64,000 nt of DNA from Amycolatopsis tolypomycina (GCF_900105945.1 NZ_FNSO01000004.1:372001-436000); one strand, 5' to 3'; positions 1 to 9,834 are shown, counted from the first letter of the stretch. A program made the numbers and translations. The notes: generated by a model not told the origin, from the letters alone.

Positions 1-326
1 CCGAGCAGGCTGGACTGGCGCAGCCGCGCGACCGCGTTCGCGGGCAGGACGACGTCGCCGTTGACCTCCAGGACCGTTTCGGCCGTCCAGCCGTCCCCGC
101 CCAGCCGGACATCCCGCACCCGGCCCACCGGCACGTCGCCGACCTTCACCGCGGCCTGCGGCACCAGGTCGAGCACGTCGGCGAACTGCACGGTCACCGA
201 GTACGGGTGGTCGCCGACGTCGGCGCCGCCCGGCAGCGGCAGGTCGTAGACACCCTTGAACTCACCCGACGAGCAGCCCGCCAGCGTCAGGCAGCCGATG
301 GCCACGACGGCAAGAACGCGCTTCAC
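1..326 (-). CDS. mceE: Mce family lipoprotein, MceE position (partial)
   Basis: N-terminal part only; the gene runs off the left edge. The start is a GTG that shares the GTGA overlap with the stop of the mceD-position gene. The first 18 residues form a lipoprotein signal (KR, hydrophobic stretch, LAGC lipobox with Cys18). The MCE domain follows (AVKVGDVPVGRVRDV). In mce operons the fifth mce gene is typically the lipoprotein (LprK type) that sits on the outer leaflet of the inner membrane and forms part of the lipid-conducting tube. The lipobox and the operon position agree. A sixth gene (mceF) would be expected just outside the window. Confidence 0.88.
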   Translation of the reverse strand, partial: MKRVLAVVAIGCLTLAGCSSGEFKGVYDLPLPGGADVGDHPYSVTVQFADVLDLVPQAAVKVGDVPVGRVRDVRLGGDGWTAETVLEVNGDVVLPANAVARLRQSSLL

Positions 327-1357
327 CGCCCGCCTCCGTTCGTGTAGACGTCGCCGGTCACCGGCAGCGGCAGCGGCTGGAGGTAGTAGTCGAAGTTGCC
401 GCGGCCGAGCACGCGCCCGGTGGCCGGGTCGACCGACTGGAGCACGTTCGTCACCGCCAGCGGCGCGACGTCGAGCGTTTCGGCCAGGGACGCGCGCTGC
501 TCGACGAGGGTCCGGGTGGTCGTCACCAGGTTGTCCACATTGGCCTTGAGGGCGCCGCGGTTGTCCCGGATGAACGCCTGGACGTCGCCGAGCGCGCGGC
601 CGAGGCCGTCGAGGGCCCTGGCCAGCTCGCCGCTGTTCTCGGCGAGCGTGCCGGAGATCTGTGCCAGCTGCTGGTTGACGGTGCTCACCTGGCTGTCGTT
701 GGTGGCCAGCATGCTGGTGAACTGCTGCAGCTCGTCGACCGTGCCGAACAGGTCGCTCGAGTTGCCGGCCAGCGTGCGGGCCAGCTGGGCGAAGTTGCGG
801 ACGCTGTCGTTGAACGCGCGGCCGTTGCCCTGCAGGGTCTGCGCGCCGGTCTTCAGCAGGTCGGACAGCGCGCCCTGGGAGTTGGCGCCGTTCGGGCCGA
901 GCGCCTTCGAGATCGTGTCGAGGCTGGCGTAGAGCTGGTCGAGCTCCACCGGGGTGGCCGTGCGCTGGACCGGGATCGTCGCGCCGTCCGGCAGCCGCGG
1001 CCCGCCGCGGGCCGGCTTGCCGAACTGCAGGTAGCGGTCGGCGACGACGCTGGGGGCGATCACCAGGAGCGTGGTGTCCTCGGCGACGCCGACCGAGCCG
1101 TCGACGCTCATGTCCACCTGCACCTGCTCGCCGCGCGGGGTGACCTTGTCGACCTGGCCGATCCGGACGCCGAGCACGCGGACGTCCGAGCCGGGGTAGA
1201 CGCCGACCGCGCGGGTGAAGTACGCCGTGACGTGGTGCTGGCCGGAGCCGGCGAACACCCACCACAGCGCCGCCGAGACGACGAGGGCGAGCAGCAGGGC
1301 GGCGGCGACGAACCGGCTCGCCAGTACGCCGGCGCGGGTGGTGGTCAGCGCGCTCAC
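323..1357 (-). CDS. mceD: Mce family protein, MceD position
   Basis: About 344 aa. One N-terminal membrane anchor at roughly residues 12-35 is followed by an MCE domain (SDVRVLGVRIGQVDKV) and a long helical tail typical of Mce tube subunits. Mce proteins form a periplasmic hexamer that carries lipids or sterols to a YrbE permease. The GTG at 1357 overlaps the preceding stop as GTGA, the same junction found between all mce genes here, so I prefer it to the upstream in-frame ATG that would add 21 residues lying inside the previous gene. The C-terminus is proline-rich and ends TNGGGR. Confidence 0.9.
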   Translation of the reverse strand: MSALTTTRAGVLASRFVAAALLLALVVSAALWWVFAGSGQHHVTAYFTRAVGVYPGSDVRVLGVRIGQVDKVTPRGEQVQVDMSVDGSVGVAEDTTLLVIAPSVVADRYLQFGKPARGGPRLPDGATIPVQRTATPVELDQLYASLDTISKALGPNGANSQGALSDLLKTGAQTLQGNGRAFNDSVRNFAQLARTLAGNSSDLFGTVDELQQFTSMLATNDSQVSTVNQQLAQISGTLAENSGELARALDGLGRALGDVQAFIRDNRGALKANVDNLVTTTRTLVEQRASLAETLDVAPLAVTNVLQSVDPATGRVLGRGNFDYYLQPLPLPVTGDVYTNGGGR

Positions 1358-2346
1358 TTCGCCCCTCCCGGGTTCTTCGGTGGGATGCAGGGGTCGTGGT
1401 TCTCGGGCAGCAGCCCGCACAGGTAGGCGTCGATCCAGTGCCCGTTGCCGGTGGCGTTGGTGAGCACCCGGAAGTACGGGCCGGCCAGCTGCAGGCCCTT
1501 GGTGAGGTTGTCGTTCTGCCGCTTGAGCAGGTCGGTGACCTGGTTGAGCGACTGCAGGGCCGGCTTGAGCGCGGCGGAGTTGTCCTGCACCAGCCCGCTG
1601 AGCTGGGTCGCCAGCCGGGCCGAGCCGTCGAGCAGGGCCCGGATCGCGTCGCGGCGGCTGTTCAGCTCGGTGAGCAGCAGGTTGCCGTCGCCGATCAGCT
1701 TCTCGAAGTCGTCGTTCGAGTTCGCCAGCGTCGTGGTCAGCTTCCGCGCGTTCGCCAGCAGCTCGGCGATCTGGCTGTCGCGGCTGGAGACCGTCTTGGA
1801 CAGCTGGCTCAGTCCGTCGAGCGCGCTGCGGACGTGCTCGGGGGAGTTGCGGAAGGTGTCCGACAGCGTGGTGAAGCTGTCCGCGAGCTGCTTGGTGTCG
1901 ATCGCGCCCACGGTGTCGGCGAGGCCGTTGAAGGCGTCGGTGACGTCGTAGGGCGTGACCGTCCGGGTCCGCGGGATCGGCTGGTCCGGGTTCTGGACGT
2001 CGTCGCCGGTGGGGTTCAGCGCGAGGAACTTGCGGCCCAGCAACGTCTTGATCTTGATCTCGGCCGACGTGCGGTCGCCGATCCAGGCGTTCTTCACCCG
2101 GAAGGAGATCAGGACGTGGTCGTCGGCGAGGGCGACCGTGCGGACCTCGCCGACCTTGATGCCGGCGATCCGGACCTCGTCCTCGGGCTGCAGGCCGGCG
2201 GCCTCGGAGAACTCGGCCTGGTACGTCGTGCCGCCGCCGACGATCGGGAGGTTGTCGTAGTTGAAGGTGAGGGTGAGCAGCGCGGCGAGCCCGACGCTGC
2301 CCACGACGCCGAGGGCGATCGGATTGCGTTCCTTGAAGGACTTCAC
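1354..2346 (-). CDS. mceC: Mce family protein, MceC position
   Basis: 330 aa from the GTG at 2346, which overlaps the previous stop by 4 bp. It starts VKSFKERNP, then has a transmembrane anchor (about residues 10-30) and an MCE domain (EDEVRIAGIKVGEVRTV). A coiled-coil-rich region follows, then a tail with Cys residues (YLCGLLPENHDPC) that could form a disulfide outside the membrane. Longer in-frame starts exist upstream but lie inside the neighbouring gene. It is the third Mce tube subunit of the operon. The transported lipid cannot be told from sequence. Confidence 0.9.
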   Translation of the reverse strand: MKSFKERNPIALGVVGSVGLAALLTLTFNYDNLPIVGGGTTYQAEFSEAAGLQPEDEVRIAGIKVGEVRTVALADDHVLISFRVKNAWIGDRTSAEIKIKTLLGRKFLALNPTGDDVQNPDQPIPRTRTVTPYDVTDAFNGLADTVGAIDTKQLADSFTTLSDTFRNSPEHVRSALDGLSQLSKTVSSRDSQIAELLANARKLTTTLANSNDDFEKLIGDGNLLLTELNSRRDAIRALLDGSARLATQLSGLVQDNSAALKPALQSLNQVTDLLKRQNDNLTKGLQLAGPYFRVLTNATGNGHWIDAYLCGLLPENHDPCIPPKNPGGAK

Positions 2347-3347
2347 GATCCGCACCTCGCCGTCTCGGTGCGCACTCCGCGCGGGGGCGAGGCTTCGAGC
2401 GTGGCGCCGCAGAGGAAGAAGTTCATCCACGATCCGTAGGAGGCGGTCCGGCCGATCTCGCCGAACTTCACGGGCAGGTTGGTCAGGAAGCTGTCCACAT
2501 CGGACTGGTTCTGGGCCAGCGTGCCCGCGACCTTCTGCAGCCCGTCGATGCTTTCCTTCAGCGGCGGGCGGGCCTGCTCGAACAGCCCGGCGGTGGACTC
2601 GGTCAACGCGCCGATCCCGCTGATGGCGTCGCCGATCGCGGCGCGGTCGCCGGCCAGCCCGGAAACGAGCTGACGCAGGGTGGACACGAGGTTCGCCAGC
2701 GCGTCGCCCTTGCCGTTGACGGTGTTCAGGACCGTGTTGAGGTTCCCGATCACCTCGCCGATCACCTTGTCGCGCCCGGCGAGGGTGGTGGTCAGCGAAC
2801 CGGTGTGCTGCAGCAGGCTCTCCACGGTGCCGCCTTCGCCCTGCAGGACCTGGACGATCTCGCCGGAGAGCTCGTTGACGTCGTTCGGCGACAGTGCCTG
2901 GAAGAGCGGTTTGAAGCCGTTGAAGAGGTCGGTGAGGTCCAGCGCGGGTGTCGTGCGGTCCAGCGGGATCTCGGCGCCCACGGGCAGCTGCTCCCGGGTG
3001 GCGGTGTTCCCGCGTTCCAGGGCGACGTACCGCTGGCCGACCATGTTGCGGTACTTGATGATCGCGCGGACGTCGGCGGGGAGCCGACGGCCCTGGTCGA
3101 GGGAGAACGTGACCACCGCCCGGTTGCGGTCGCCGATGTCGAGGGACTCGACCTGGCCCACGCGGACCCCGGAGATGCGCACGTCGTCGCCGACGTTGAG
3201 CGAGGTGGCGTCGAGGAACTTGGCCGTGTAGCGCTCCCCGGCGCCGACGCCGGAGTTCGTGATGGAGATGGCGAGCAGGACCGTCGCCAGTGCCGTGACG
3301 GCGATGAAGACGAGGCTTTTGACCAGTGGGCCGGCGATGTTCCTCAC
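2343..3347 (-). CDS. mceB: Mce family protein, MceB position
   Basis: 334 aa from the GTG at 3347 (VRNIAGPLVK), sharing a GTGA overlap with the mceA-position gene. It has an N-terminal anchor (about residues 8-28), an MCE domain (GDDVRISGVRVGQVESL), then a long helical region with repeated heptad-like LxxL spacing and a C-terminal SYGSWMNFFLCG segment that recurs among MceB and MceC proteins. It is a structural subunit of the Mce lipid channel. The open frame extends far upstream without a stop, but that part is a shadow of mceA. Confidence 0.9.
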   Translation of the reverse strand: MRNIAGPLVKSLVFIAVTALATVLLAISITNSGVGAGERYTAKFLDATSLNVGDDVRISGVRVGQVESLDIGDRNRAVVTFSLDQGRRLPADVRAIIKYRNMVGQRYVALERGNTATREQLPVGAEIPLDRTTPALDLTDLFNGFKPLFQALSPNDVNELSGEIVQVLQGEGGTVESLLQHTGSLTTTLAGRDKVIGEVIGNLNTVLNTVNGKGDALANLVSTLRQLVSGLAGDRAAIGDAISGIGALTESTAGLFEQARPPLKESIDGLQKVAGTLAQNQSDVDSFLTNLPVKFGEIGRTASYGSWMNFFLCGATLEASPPRGVRTETARCGS

Positions 3348-4618
3348 TTGAGCGTCACCTCCGTGCCGCGGTAGAGCGGCCCGACGAGCACGCTGCTCCA
3401 GGCCGGGACCTCGGCGGCGGGCACCCCGATCGACGGGGCGACCAGCGTGGACAGCAGCTGCTCCTCCTGCGGCGAGTTCGCGAGCCCGAGGTCGCCCCGG
3501 CCGCCGGTGAGCAGCGGGTGCTCCGCGGTGCCCGGGGCCGCCGCGGCGGTGCCGGTCGTCGGGGACACGCCGGAGGGGTAGCACCGCGGCTCGCCGCCGC
3601 CGGTGAACCGCGGGTCGTCCCGGCCCGGCAGGTACTTGTCGCTGTCGGGCACGACCGCGACCTCGGCGTGGAAGCCCGGTTCGTTCGTGCCCGCGCCGAG
3701 CACCTTGTCCATGGCGCCTCTCAGTGCGTTGAGCGAGCCGATCGTGCAGGCGAAGCTGGGGGAGTACTTCGCCGCGATCTCCAGCGGCGCGCGGCTGTCG
3801 GCGGCGAGGGAGATGAGGTTGTCGCGGTTGTTGGCCAGGAACGTGGCGACTTCCTGGGACGACGACGTCACCTGCTGGTACACCCCGGCGAGGTCGGCCT
3901 GCTTCTCCTTGACCGTGTTGAGCGTGACGGCGGAGTCGGTGAGCGCGTCCAGGAGGTCGGGCGCGATGTCGCCGTAGAGCCGGGAAACCGTCGCGAGGTC
4001 CCGGACGTCCGACGTCAGCTGCGGGAGGTCGGGGTTGAACTCCTTCAGGTAGTCCGCGGCGGTGCCGAGGGTCTTCCCGAGCTGCTCGCCGCGTCCCTCC
4101 AGGGCCGTCGAAACCGCGGTCAGCGTCGTCGCCAGCTTCTGCGGCTGGACCGCCTTCAGCACCGGCAGCAGGTTGTCGAAGACCCGTTCCAGCTCGACCG
4201 CGTTGGCCGAGTGGTCCTGCTCGATGACGTCGCCGGCGACCAGGTGCGGCGCGCGCTCGCCGTCCGGAATGGACAGCTGGACGTACCGCTCGCCGAACAG
4301 CGTCTTCGGCACGAGCAGCGCGGACACGTTGCGGGGCAGCATGTCCACTCTGTCCGGTTCGAGAGCAAGCGCTATCTCTGCGCCCTGCGGCGTCGCCCTG
4401 ACCTCGCGGATCTCGCCGACCAGCACGCCGCGGGCCTTGACCTGGCCGCCGGGGGAGAGCTGGTTGCCGATCCGGCTCGCCTTGAGCGTCACCGGGACCG
4501 TGGTGACGAAGTCCTTGTCGTACACCTTGACCGACAGCGTCACGAGGACGCCCATCACGACCAGGAACAGCACGCCCGCGGTGCGGACCCCGGCCTTGCG
4601 GCGGGTTTCGCGTCTCAT
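3344..4618 (-). CDS. mceA: Mce family protein, MceA position
   Basis: 424 aa from the ATG at 4618 (MRRETRRKAG), which overlaps the yrbEB stop as ATGA. There is a basic N-terminus, one membrane helix at about 10-30, an MCE domain (GGQVKARGVLVGEIREV, then PKTLFGERYVQL), a helical tube region and a long C-terminal extension with two Cys (SFACTIG, PRCYPSG). It is the first mce gene after the two permease genes, the standard order yrbEA-yrbEB-mceA. No ATPase (MceG/Mkl) is in the window; it is usually unlinked. Confidence 0.92.
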   Translation of the reverse strand: MRRETRRKAGVRTAGVLFLVVMGVLVTLSVKVYDKDFVTTVPVTLKASRIGNQLSPGGQVKARGVLVGEIREVRATPQGAEIALALEPDRVDMLPRNVSALLVPKTLFGERYVQLSIPDGERAPHLVAGDVIEQDHSANAVELERVFDNLLPVLKAVQPQKLATTLTAVSTALEGRGEQLGKTLGTAADYLKEFNPDLPQLTSDVRDLATVSRLYGDIAPDLLDALTDSAVTLNTVKEKQADLAGVYQQVTSSSQEVATFLANNRDNLISLAADSRAPLEIAAKYSPSFACTIGSLNALRGAMDKVLGAGTNEPGFHAEVAVVPDSDKYLPGRDDPRFTGGGEPRCYPSGVSPTTGTAAAAPGTAEHPLLTGGRGDLGLANSPQEEQLLSTLVAPSIGVPAAEVPAWSSVLVGPLYRGTEVTLK

Positions 4619-5466
4619 CCGGCCACCTGCACGGTCGTCGTCGCGCCCCAGATCGCCAGGGACAGGAAGAAGTCGAGGACACTGATCGCGACGATCGCGG
4701 TCCGCACCGCGCGGCCCACCGCGACCCCGACGCCGGCCGGGCCGCCGCTCGCGCGGAAGCCGTAGTAGCAGTGCGCCAGCACCACCACGACGCTGAACAC
4801 CAGGACCTTCCCGAACGACCACAACACGTCGCCGGGAGGCAGGAACAGCAGGAAGTAGTGGTCGTAGGTGCCCGCGGACTGGCCGAAGAACCACACGGTG
4901 ACCTGCCGCGAGGCGAGGTAGCTCGACAGCAGCCCGATCGCGTAGAGCGGGATGACGGCGAGGAAACCGGCGATCACCCGGGTCGTCACCAGGTACGGGA
5001 CGCTCGGGATACCCATGACCTCGAGGGCGTCGATCTCCTCGGAGATCCGCATCGCGCCGAGCTGCGCGGTGAACCCGCAGCCGACGGTCGCGCTCAGCGC
5101 GAGGCCGGAGACGAGCGGCGCGATCTCGCGGGTGTTGAAGTAGGCGGAGACGAACCCGGCGAACGCCGACGTCCCGACCTGGTTCAGCGCCGAGTAGCCC
5201 TGGAGGCCGACGACCGTGCCGGTGGCCACGGTCATCCCGATCATCACACCGATCGTGCCGCCGATGACGGCCAGCGCGCCGCTGCCGAAGCTGACCTCGG
5301 CCAGCAGGCGGACGACCTCGCGCAGGTAGCGGCGCAGGGCCCGCGGGGTCCAGGCGATCGCGCGGAGGAAGAAGAGGATCTGGTCGCCGAGGGTGTCGAG
5401 AAAGCCGAACCGGCGGTCGACGGCCTCGCGTACCCGCGCCGTTCTCGGGAGTTCCGTGGTCGTCAC
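4615..5466 (-). CDS. yrbEB: MlaE/YrbE family ABC permease, YrbEB
   Basis: 283 aa with a GTG start. MlaE-type permease with about five to six membrane segments and the conserved central block GCGFTAQLGAMRISEEIDAL, where the EEIDALEVMG motif contacts the ATPase. With YrbEA it forms the inner-membrane heterodimer of the Mce lipid importer, driven by an MceG-type ATPase encoded elsewhere. It begins two bases after the yrbEA stop and its own stop overlaps mceA, so translation is probably coupled through the operon. Confidence 0.95.
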   Translation of the reverse strand: MTTTELPRTARVREAVDRRFGFLDTLGDQILFFLRAIAWTPRALRRYLREVVRLLAEVSFGSGALAVIGGTIGVMIGMTVATGTVVGLQGYSALNQVGTSAFAGFVSAYFNTREIAPLVSGLALSATVGCGFTAQLGAMRISEEIDALEVMGIPSVPYLVTTRVIAGFLAVIPLYAIGLLSSYLASRQVTVWFFGQSAGTYDHYFLLFLPPGDVLWSFGKVLVFSVVVVLAHCYYGFRASGGPAGVGVAVGRAVRTAIVAISVLDFFLSLAIWGATTTVQVAG

Positions 5467-5467
5467 T

Positions 5468-6262
5468 TCAGCTCCCCTTGGGCGGAACGAGTTGCAGGTA
5501 GACGGTGGTGAGGATCAGGTTCAGCACGAACAGCAGCAGGAACGTGATGACCACGGACTGGTTCACCGCGTCCCCGACGCCCTTCGGCCCGCCCTTGGGG
5601 TTGAGCCCGCGGTAGGAGGCGACGACCCCGGCGACGAAGCCGAAGATGAGGGCCTTGATCTCGCTGATCCACAGGTCGGGCAGCTGGGCGAGGGCCGAGA
5701 AGCTGGCCAGGTAGGCGCCCGGGGTGCCGTTCTGCATGATCACGTTGAAGAAGTAGCCGCCGAGCACGCCGACGACGCTGACCATGCCGTTGAGGAAGAC
5801 CGCGACGCCCATCGCGGCGAGCACCCGCGGCACGATCAGGCGTTGCACCGGCGAGACGCCGAGCACCTCCATCGCGTCGATCTCTTCGCGGATGGTCCGG
5901 GAGCCGAGGTCGGCGCACATCGCGCTGCCGCCCGCGCCGGCGATGAGCAGGGCCGTGACGATCGGGCTGGCCTGCTGGATGATCGCGAGCACGCTCGCCG
6001 CGCCGGTGAACGACTGGGCGCCGATCTGCGTGGTCAGCGAGCCGATGTGCAGCGCGATGACCGCGCCGAACGGGATCGAGACCAGTGCCGTCGGCAGGAT
6101 CGACACGCTCGCGATGAACCAGAACTGCTGGATCAGCTCCCGCACCTGGAACGGGCGGCGGAAGGTCAGCCGGACGACGTCGAGACCCAGCCCGTAGAGC
6201 CGGCCGGTCTGCCGCAGTGCGGCCGCCCCCGGGAACGACGGCGTCGTCGTCCGTTCGGCCAT
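5468..6262 (-). CDS. yrbEA: MlaE/YrbE family ABC permease, YrbEA
   Basis: 264 aa, first gene of the mce operon. It shows the MlaE permease signature GAGGSAMCADLGSRTIREEI followed by DAMEVLGVSPVQ, several membrane helices, and a C-terminal helix ending LVPPKGS. It is the partner permease of YrbEB. Its ATG at 6262 is preceded by about 315 bp of non-coding DNA before the repeat array, which must contain the operon promoter. Confidence 0.95.
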   Translation of the reverse strand: MAERTTTPSFPGAAALRQTGRLYGLGLDVVRLTFRRPFQVRELIQQFWFIASVSILPTALVSIPFGAVIALHIGSLTTQIGAQSFTGAASVLAIIQQASPIVTALLIAGAGGSAMCADLGSRTIREEIDAMEVLGVSPVQRLIVPRVLAAMGVAVFLNGMVSVVGVLGGYFFNVIMQNGTPGAYLASFSALAQLPDLWISEIKALIFGFVAGVVASYRGLNPKGGPKGVGDAVNQSVVITFLLLFVLNLILTTVYLQLVPPKGS

Positions 6263-6577
6263 TCGTGTGCCTCCAGCGGTTTCGGCGGCACGACGAATAC
6301 GCCCGAGAAGACTAAAGGGAAATGGTCCGAACGGGTTAACAAATTCCGGCCATTCACGGTCTCGGGGGCACCGTGCCGTTTCCTACTGGTCGGTACGCTA
6401 ACGACGGCCTTGCTGGGAGACAAGAACTTGAGCAGGATCACGCGGTCACGGGCTGGTAACCCCACATTTCTTGTCCACCGCTGACAAACGGACCCGATCT
6501 TGTTGTCAGCGGAGGAAAAGAAAGTTACCTCCGGGCTGCACCCGGGCTTGACAAGCTACCCGCTTTTGTCAATTCCC
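6263..6577. promoter_or_regulatory. Upstream region of the mce operon
   Basis: 315 bp without a credible gene, more AT-rich than its surroundings, between yrbEA and the 21-nt repeats. It must hold the mce promoter, transcribed leftwards. An inverted repeat TTGACAA (6548-6554) / TTGTCAA (6566-6572) with an 11-nt spacer is the clearest operator candidate. I cannot place -10 and -35 boxes with confidence, and no regulator gene is adjacent. Confidence 0.45.
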
Positions 6578-6726
6578 GCGTGCTTGAAGTGTCGACACGC
6601 GTGTCTGGAGGGTCGACACGCGTGATCAGGGAGGCGACACGCCGCGGGCGGGTGGGCGGCGCCGTGTCGACCCTTCAATCACGCGTGTCGACCCTCCGAT
6701 CACGCGTGTCGGCCCTTCCCGCACGG
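6578..6726. repeat. Inverted array of six 21-nt repeat units
   Basis: Three 21-nt units lie head to tail at 6578-6598, 6599-6619 and 6620-6640, each close to GCGTGNNTGGAGG followed by GTCGACAC. A 23-bp GC-rich spacer (6641-6663) follows, then three units in the opposite orientation at 6664-6684, 6685-6705 and 6706-6726, each close to GTGTCGACCC followed by TYCRATCACGC. The whole block can fold into one long imperfect hairpin. It starts right after the stop of the 6728-7720 gene and may act as a terminator for it. The period and the CCTTCAATCACGC half match the array at 13850-14038. Confidence 0.85.
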
Positions 6727-6727
6727 G

Positions 6728-7720
<993 letters not shown>

Positions 7721-7728
7721 AACCGGGG

Positions 7729-9102
7729 TCAACGCCCCGGTGCCGTCAATGCTTCCCGGAGCGACGCCGGATCGTCGCCGCTGAACGTCACGACGCCGTC
7801 CGGGCGCACGAGCAGCGCGTCGGCCGGGGCGTCCGGGCACCGCGCCGTGACGATCTTCACGTCCGGGCCCGCGGCTTCCCGGAGGTCGGCGCGGTCGGCG
7901 AAGTCGAACAGCACGGTCCGCGCGGCGCGCATGACCTCGGCCACCCGGGTCGGCTCGCCGTCGACCACCAGGGGCAGGTCGGGGACGTACGGCAGCTCGT
8001 CGGCGTCCCGCAGGAGCTCGCCCAGGTGCCGGGTCGGCTCGGGAAACGCGGCCAGCTCGCCGAAGAGCGTCCGGAGGGCATCGCCGTCCTCGCCGGTCAG
8101 GCGGTCGAGCAGGGCCTGGACGCGGGTCTGCGTCAACGTCCGCGCCGCCACCGGGTGCCGCTCGGCGTGGTAGCTGTCGAGGAGGCTTTCCGGAGCCGAG
8201 CCGCGCACGACGGCGGCGAGTTTCCAGCCGAGGTTGACCGCGTCCAGCAGCCCGACGTTGAGCGCGGACCCGCCGGCGGGGAAGACGTGGGCGGCGTCGC
8301 CGGCCAGGAACACGTGACCGGCCCGGTACCGCGTGGCGAGCCGCGCCGAACTCGTCGTCCGGGACAGCCACAGCGGTTCGCCGAGGGGAAGGTCTTCGCC
8401 GAGGACCCGGCGGAGGGCGGCGCGGAACTCGTCGAGGGTCGGTTCGCCGGGCGGCTCCGGCGTCACCTCGCGGACGCCGACGATCACGACACCCGGGGTC
8501 AGCGACGTCACCAGCACGCGCCCGCCGGGCCGCCGGTCCCAGCCGCGGGTCGTCGCGGCGAACAGGGGCACGTCCGCCCGGAAGTGGCCGAGGCGCAGGA
8601 GCTCGCCGTCGGTGGTGCCGGGGAACCCGATGCCGGCCAGCTCGCGGACGCGGCTGTGCGCGCCGTCGCAGCCGACGACGTACCGCGCGTCCAGGTGGTA
8701 GTCGCCGTCAGGGCCTCGCACGGTCCCGAGATCGACGAGTGCGTGCCCGCGCCGGATCTCGGCGCCGAGTTCGAGCGCGCGTTCGGTCAGCAGGGCCTCC
8801 ATCCGCGGCTGCTGCACCATGAGCCCGTGCAGCGGTGACCGGCCGAGTTTCGCGAAGTTCAACGGCACCGCGCCGAACGGGAAGCCGGGGAACGGCCCGG
8901 CGAAGGCCGCTTCGGCCCGGAACCGGCCGAGGAGCCCGCGGTGGTCGAGCTGCTCGACGATCCGGCCGCCGAGGCCGTTGGCCCGCGGCCGCCCGTCCGG
9001 CGCGGCCCGCCGGTCGAGCACCACCACCTCGGCCCCGCCGAGCCGCAGCTCCGCCGCCAGCATCAGGCCCACCGGACCCGCTCCGATCACCGCGACTTCC
9101 AT
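7729..9102 (-). CDS. FAD-dependent aromatic monooxygenase (PheA/TfdB family)
   Basis: 457 aa class A flavoprotein monooxygenase. It shows the GxGxxG dinucleotide fold ([12 protein letters not shown], residues 5-16), the DG motif ([14 protein letters not shown], mid-protein) and the GD motif ([14 protein letters not shown]) for FAD ribityl binding. A C-terminal thioredoxin-like domain with LLVRPDG is typical of hydroxylases such as those acting on phenols, tetracycline precursors or rifampicin. The substrate cannot be assigned. It is divergent from the small HTH gene at 9159, and two palindromes lie between them. Confidence 0.9.
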   Translation of the reverse strand: MEVAVIGAGPVGLMLAAELRLGGAEVVVLDRRAAPDGRPRANGLGGRIVEQLDHRGLLGRFRAEAAFAGPFPGFPFGAVPLNFAKLGRSPLHGLMVQQPRMEALLTERALELGAEIRRGHALVDLGTVRGPDGDYHLDARYVVGCDGAHSRVRELAGIGFPGTTDGELLRLGHFRADVPLFAATTRGWDRRPGGRVLVTSLTPGVVIVGVREVTPEPPGEPTLDEFRAALRRVLGEDLPLGEPLWLSRTTSSARLATRYRAGHVFLAGDAAHVFPAGGSALNVGLLDAVNLGWKLAAVVRGSAPESLLDSYHAERHPVAARTLTQTRVQALLDRLTGEDGDALRTLFGELAAFPEPTRHLGELLRDADELPYVPDLPLVVDGEPTRVAEVMRAARTVLFDFADRADLREAAGPDVKIVTARCPDAPADALLVRPDGVVTFSGDDPASLREALTAPGR

Positions 9103-9116
9103 GACGCCCTCCCAGT

Positions 9117-9155
9117 GTCAGTCCAAACTGACGACAATGTCAGGCTAGACTGACA
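9117..9155. promoter_or_regulatory. Two operator-like palindromes in a divergent promoter
   Basis: The first palindrome is GTCAGT-CCAA-ACTGAC (9117-9132). The second is TGTCAG-GCTAGA-CTGACA (9138-9155). Their centres are 22 bp apart, about two helical turns, so two dimers could bind the same face. The second contains a -10-like TAGACT (9146-9151) positioned so that transcription would start at about the GTG of the 9159 gene, giving a leaderless mRNA. The block sits between the monooxygenase operon and the HTH/Clp-N pair. Confidence 0.75.
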
Positions 9156-9158
9156 CCC

Positions 9159-9362
9159 GTGGAAGCGGAAGAGCTTTCGGGACGTGTCTCGGAAACGGAC
9201 CCGGCGGTCGCGCTGCGGGCGGTCGGCGCCCTGCACCGGCTGGCCGAGCAGGTCGAAGCGGCGGCCGTCGCGCACGCGCGCGAACGCGGCTGGTCGTGGG
9301 AGCAGATCGGCGACGCGCTCGGCGTCGCCCGGCAGTCGGTGCACGCCAAGTACGGGAAGTGA
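9159..9362 (+). CDS. Small helix-turn-helix protein
   Basis: 67 aa, GTG start. An N-terminal helix pair is followed by a C-terminal helix-turn-helix (WSWEQIGDALGVARQSVHAK, residues about 46-65). This small HTH is often found next to Clp N-domain proteins in actinobacteria, as here, where the Clp-N gene starts 7 bp downstream. It is the only DNA-binding gene beside the twin palindromes, so it is a candidate regulator of the divergent monooxygenase operon. That link is inferred from position only. Confidence 0.8.
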   Translation: MEAEELSGRVSETDPAVALRAVGALHRLAEQVEAAAVAHARERGWSWEQIGDALGVARQSVHAKYGK

Positions 9363-9369
9363 GGGGCTC

Positions 9370-9834
9370 GTGCTCGACCGGATGATCGCCAAGAGCCCGT
9401 TCGCCGCGGTGGTGACGGCGGCGCTCGAGGAGTCCCGCCGCCGCGGCGACCGGCGGCTCGGCACCGAACACCTGCTGCTGGGCTTGCTGCACGACGCCGG
9501 CAGCGCGCGCACGCTCGGCGTCGGCCTCGCCGACGCCCGCGCGGCCCTGGACCGCCTGGACCGGGCGGCGCTGGCGGCGCTCGGCATCGAGGTGGACGGC
9601 CTCCGCCCGCCCGAAGTCCCGGTGCGGCGCGGGAAGCTGACCCCGGGCGCGTTGACGTCCGGGGCGCGCGCGGTCGTCAACGAGGCGATCCGCGGGGTGC
9701 CGCGGCCGCGCGATCCGGGGCAGCTGCTGCGGGTGCTCGTGCGGCTGACCCCGCCCGACCCGGCGGCCGACCTGCTGGTGGAACTGGGCGTGGACGCCGC
9801 CGCGGTTCGCCGTCGGCTGGATTCACCTCCGTGA
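9370..9834 (+). CDS. Clp N-terminal domain protein
   Basis: 154 aa from the GTG at 9370 (VLDRMIAKSPF). It has a Clp N-type double repeat (FAAVVTAALEESRRRG, then GTEHLLLGLLHD; second copy LTSGARAVVNEAI) but no AAA ATPase domain, so it is a stand-alone ClpC/ClpA-like N domain. Such domains bind adaptors or substrates of Clp proteases. It is co-transcribed with the small HTH protein. A possible reading is that it controls turnover of that regulator, but nothing in the sequence proves it. Confidence 0.82.
   Translation: MLDRMIAKSPFAAVVTAALEESRRRGDRRLGTEHLLLGLLHDAGSARTLGVGLADARAALDRLDRAALAALGIEVDGLRPPEVPVRRGKLTPGALTSGARAVVNEAIRGVPRPRDPGQLLRVLVRLTPPDPAADLLVELGVDAAAVRRRLDSPP

Noticed and set aside
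4615..4894. Longer start for the mceA-position gene
   Set aside because: The extension lies inside yrbEB and is out of phase with it; the ATGA overlap start matches the rest of the operon.
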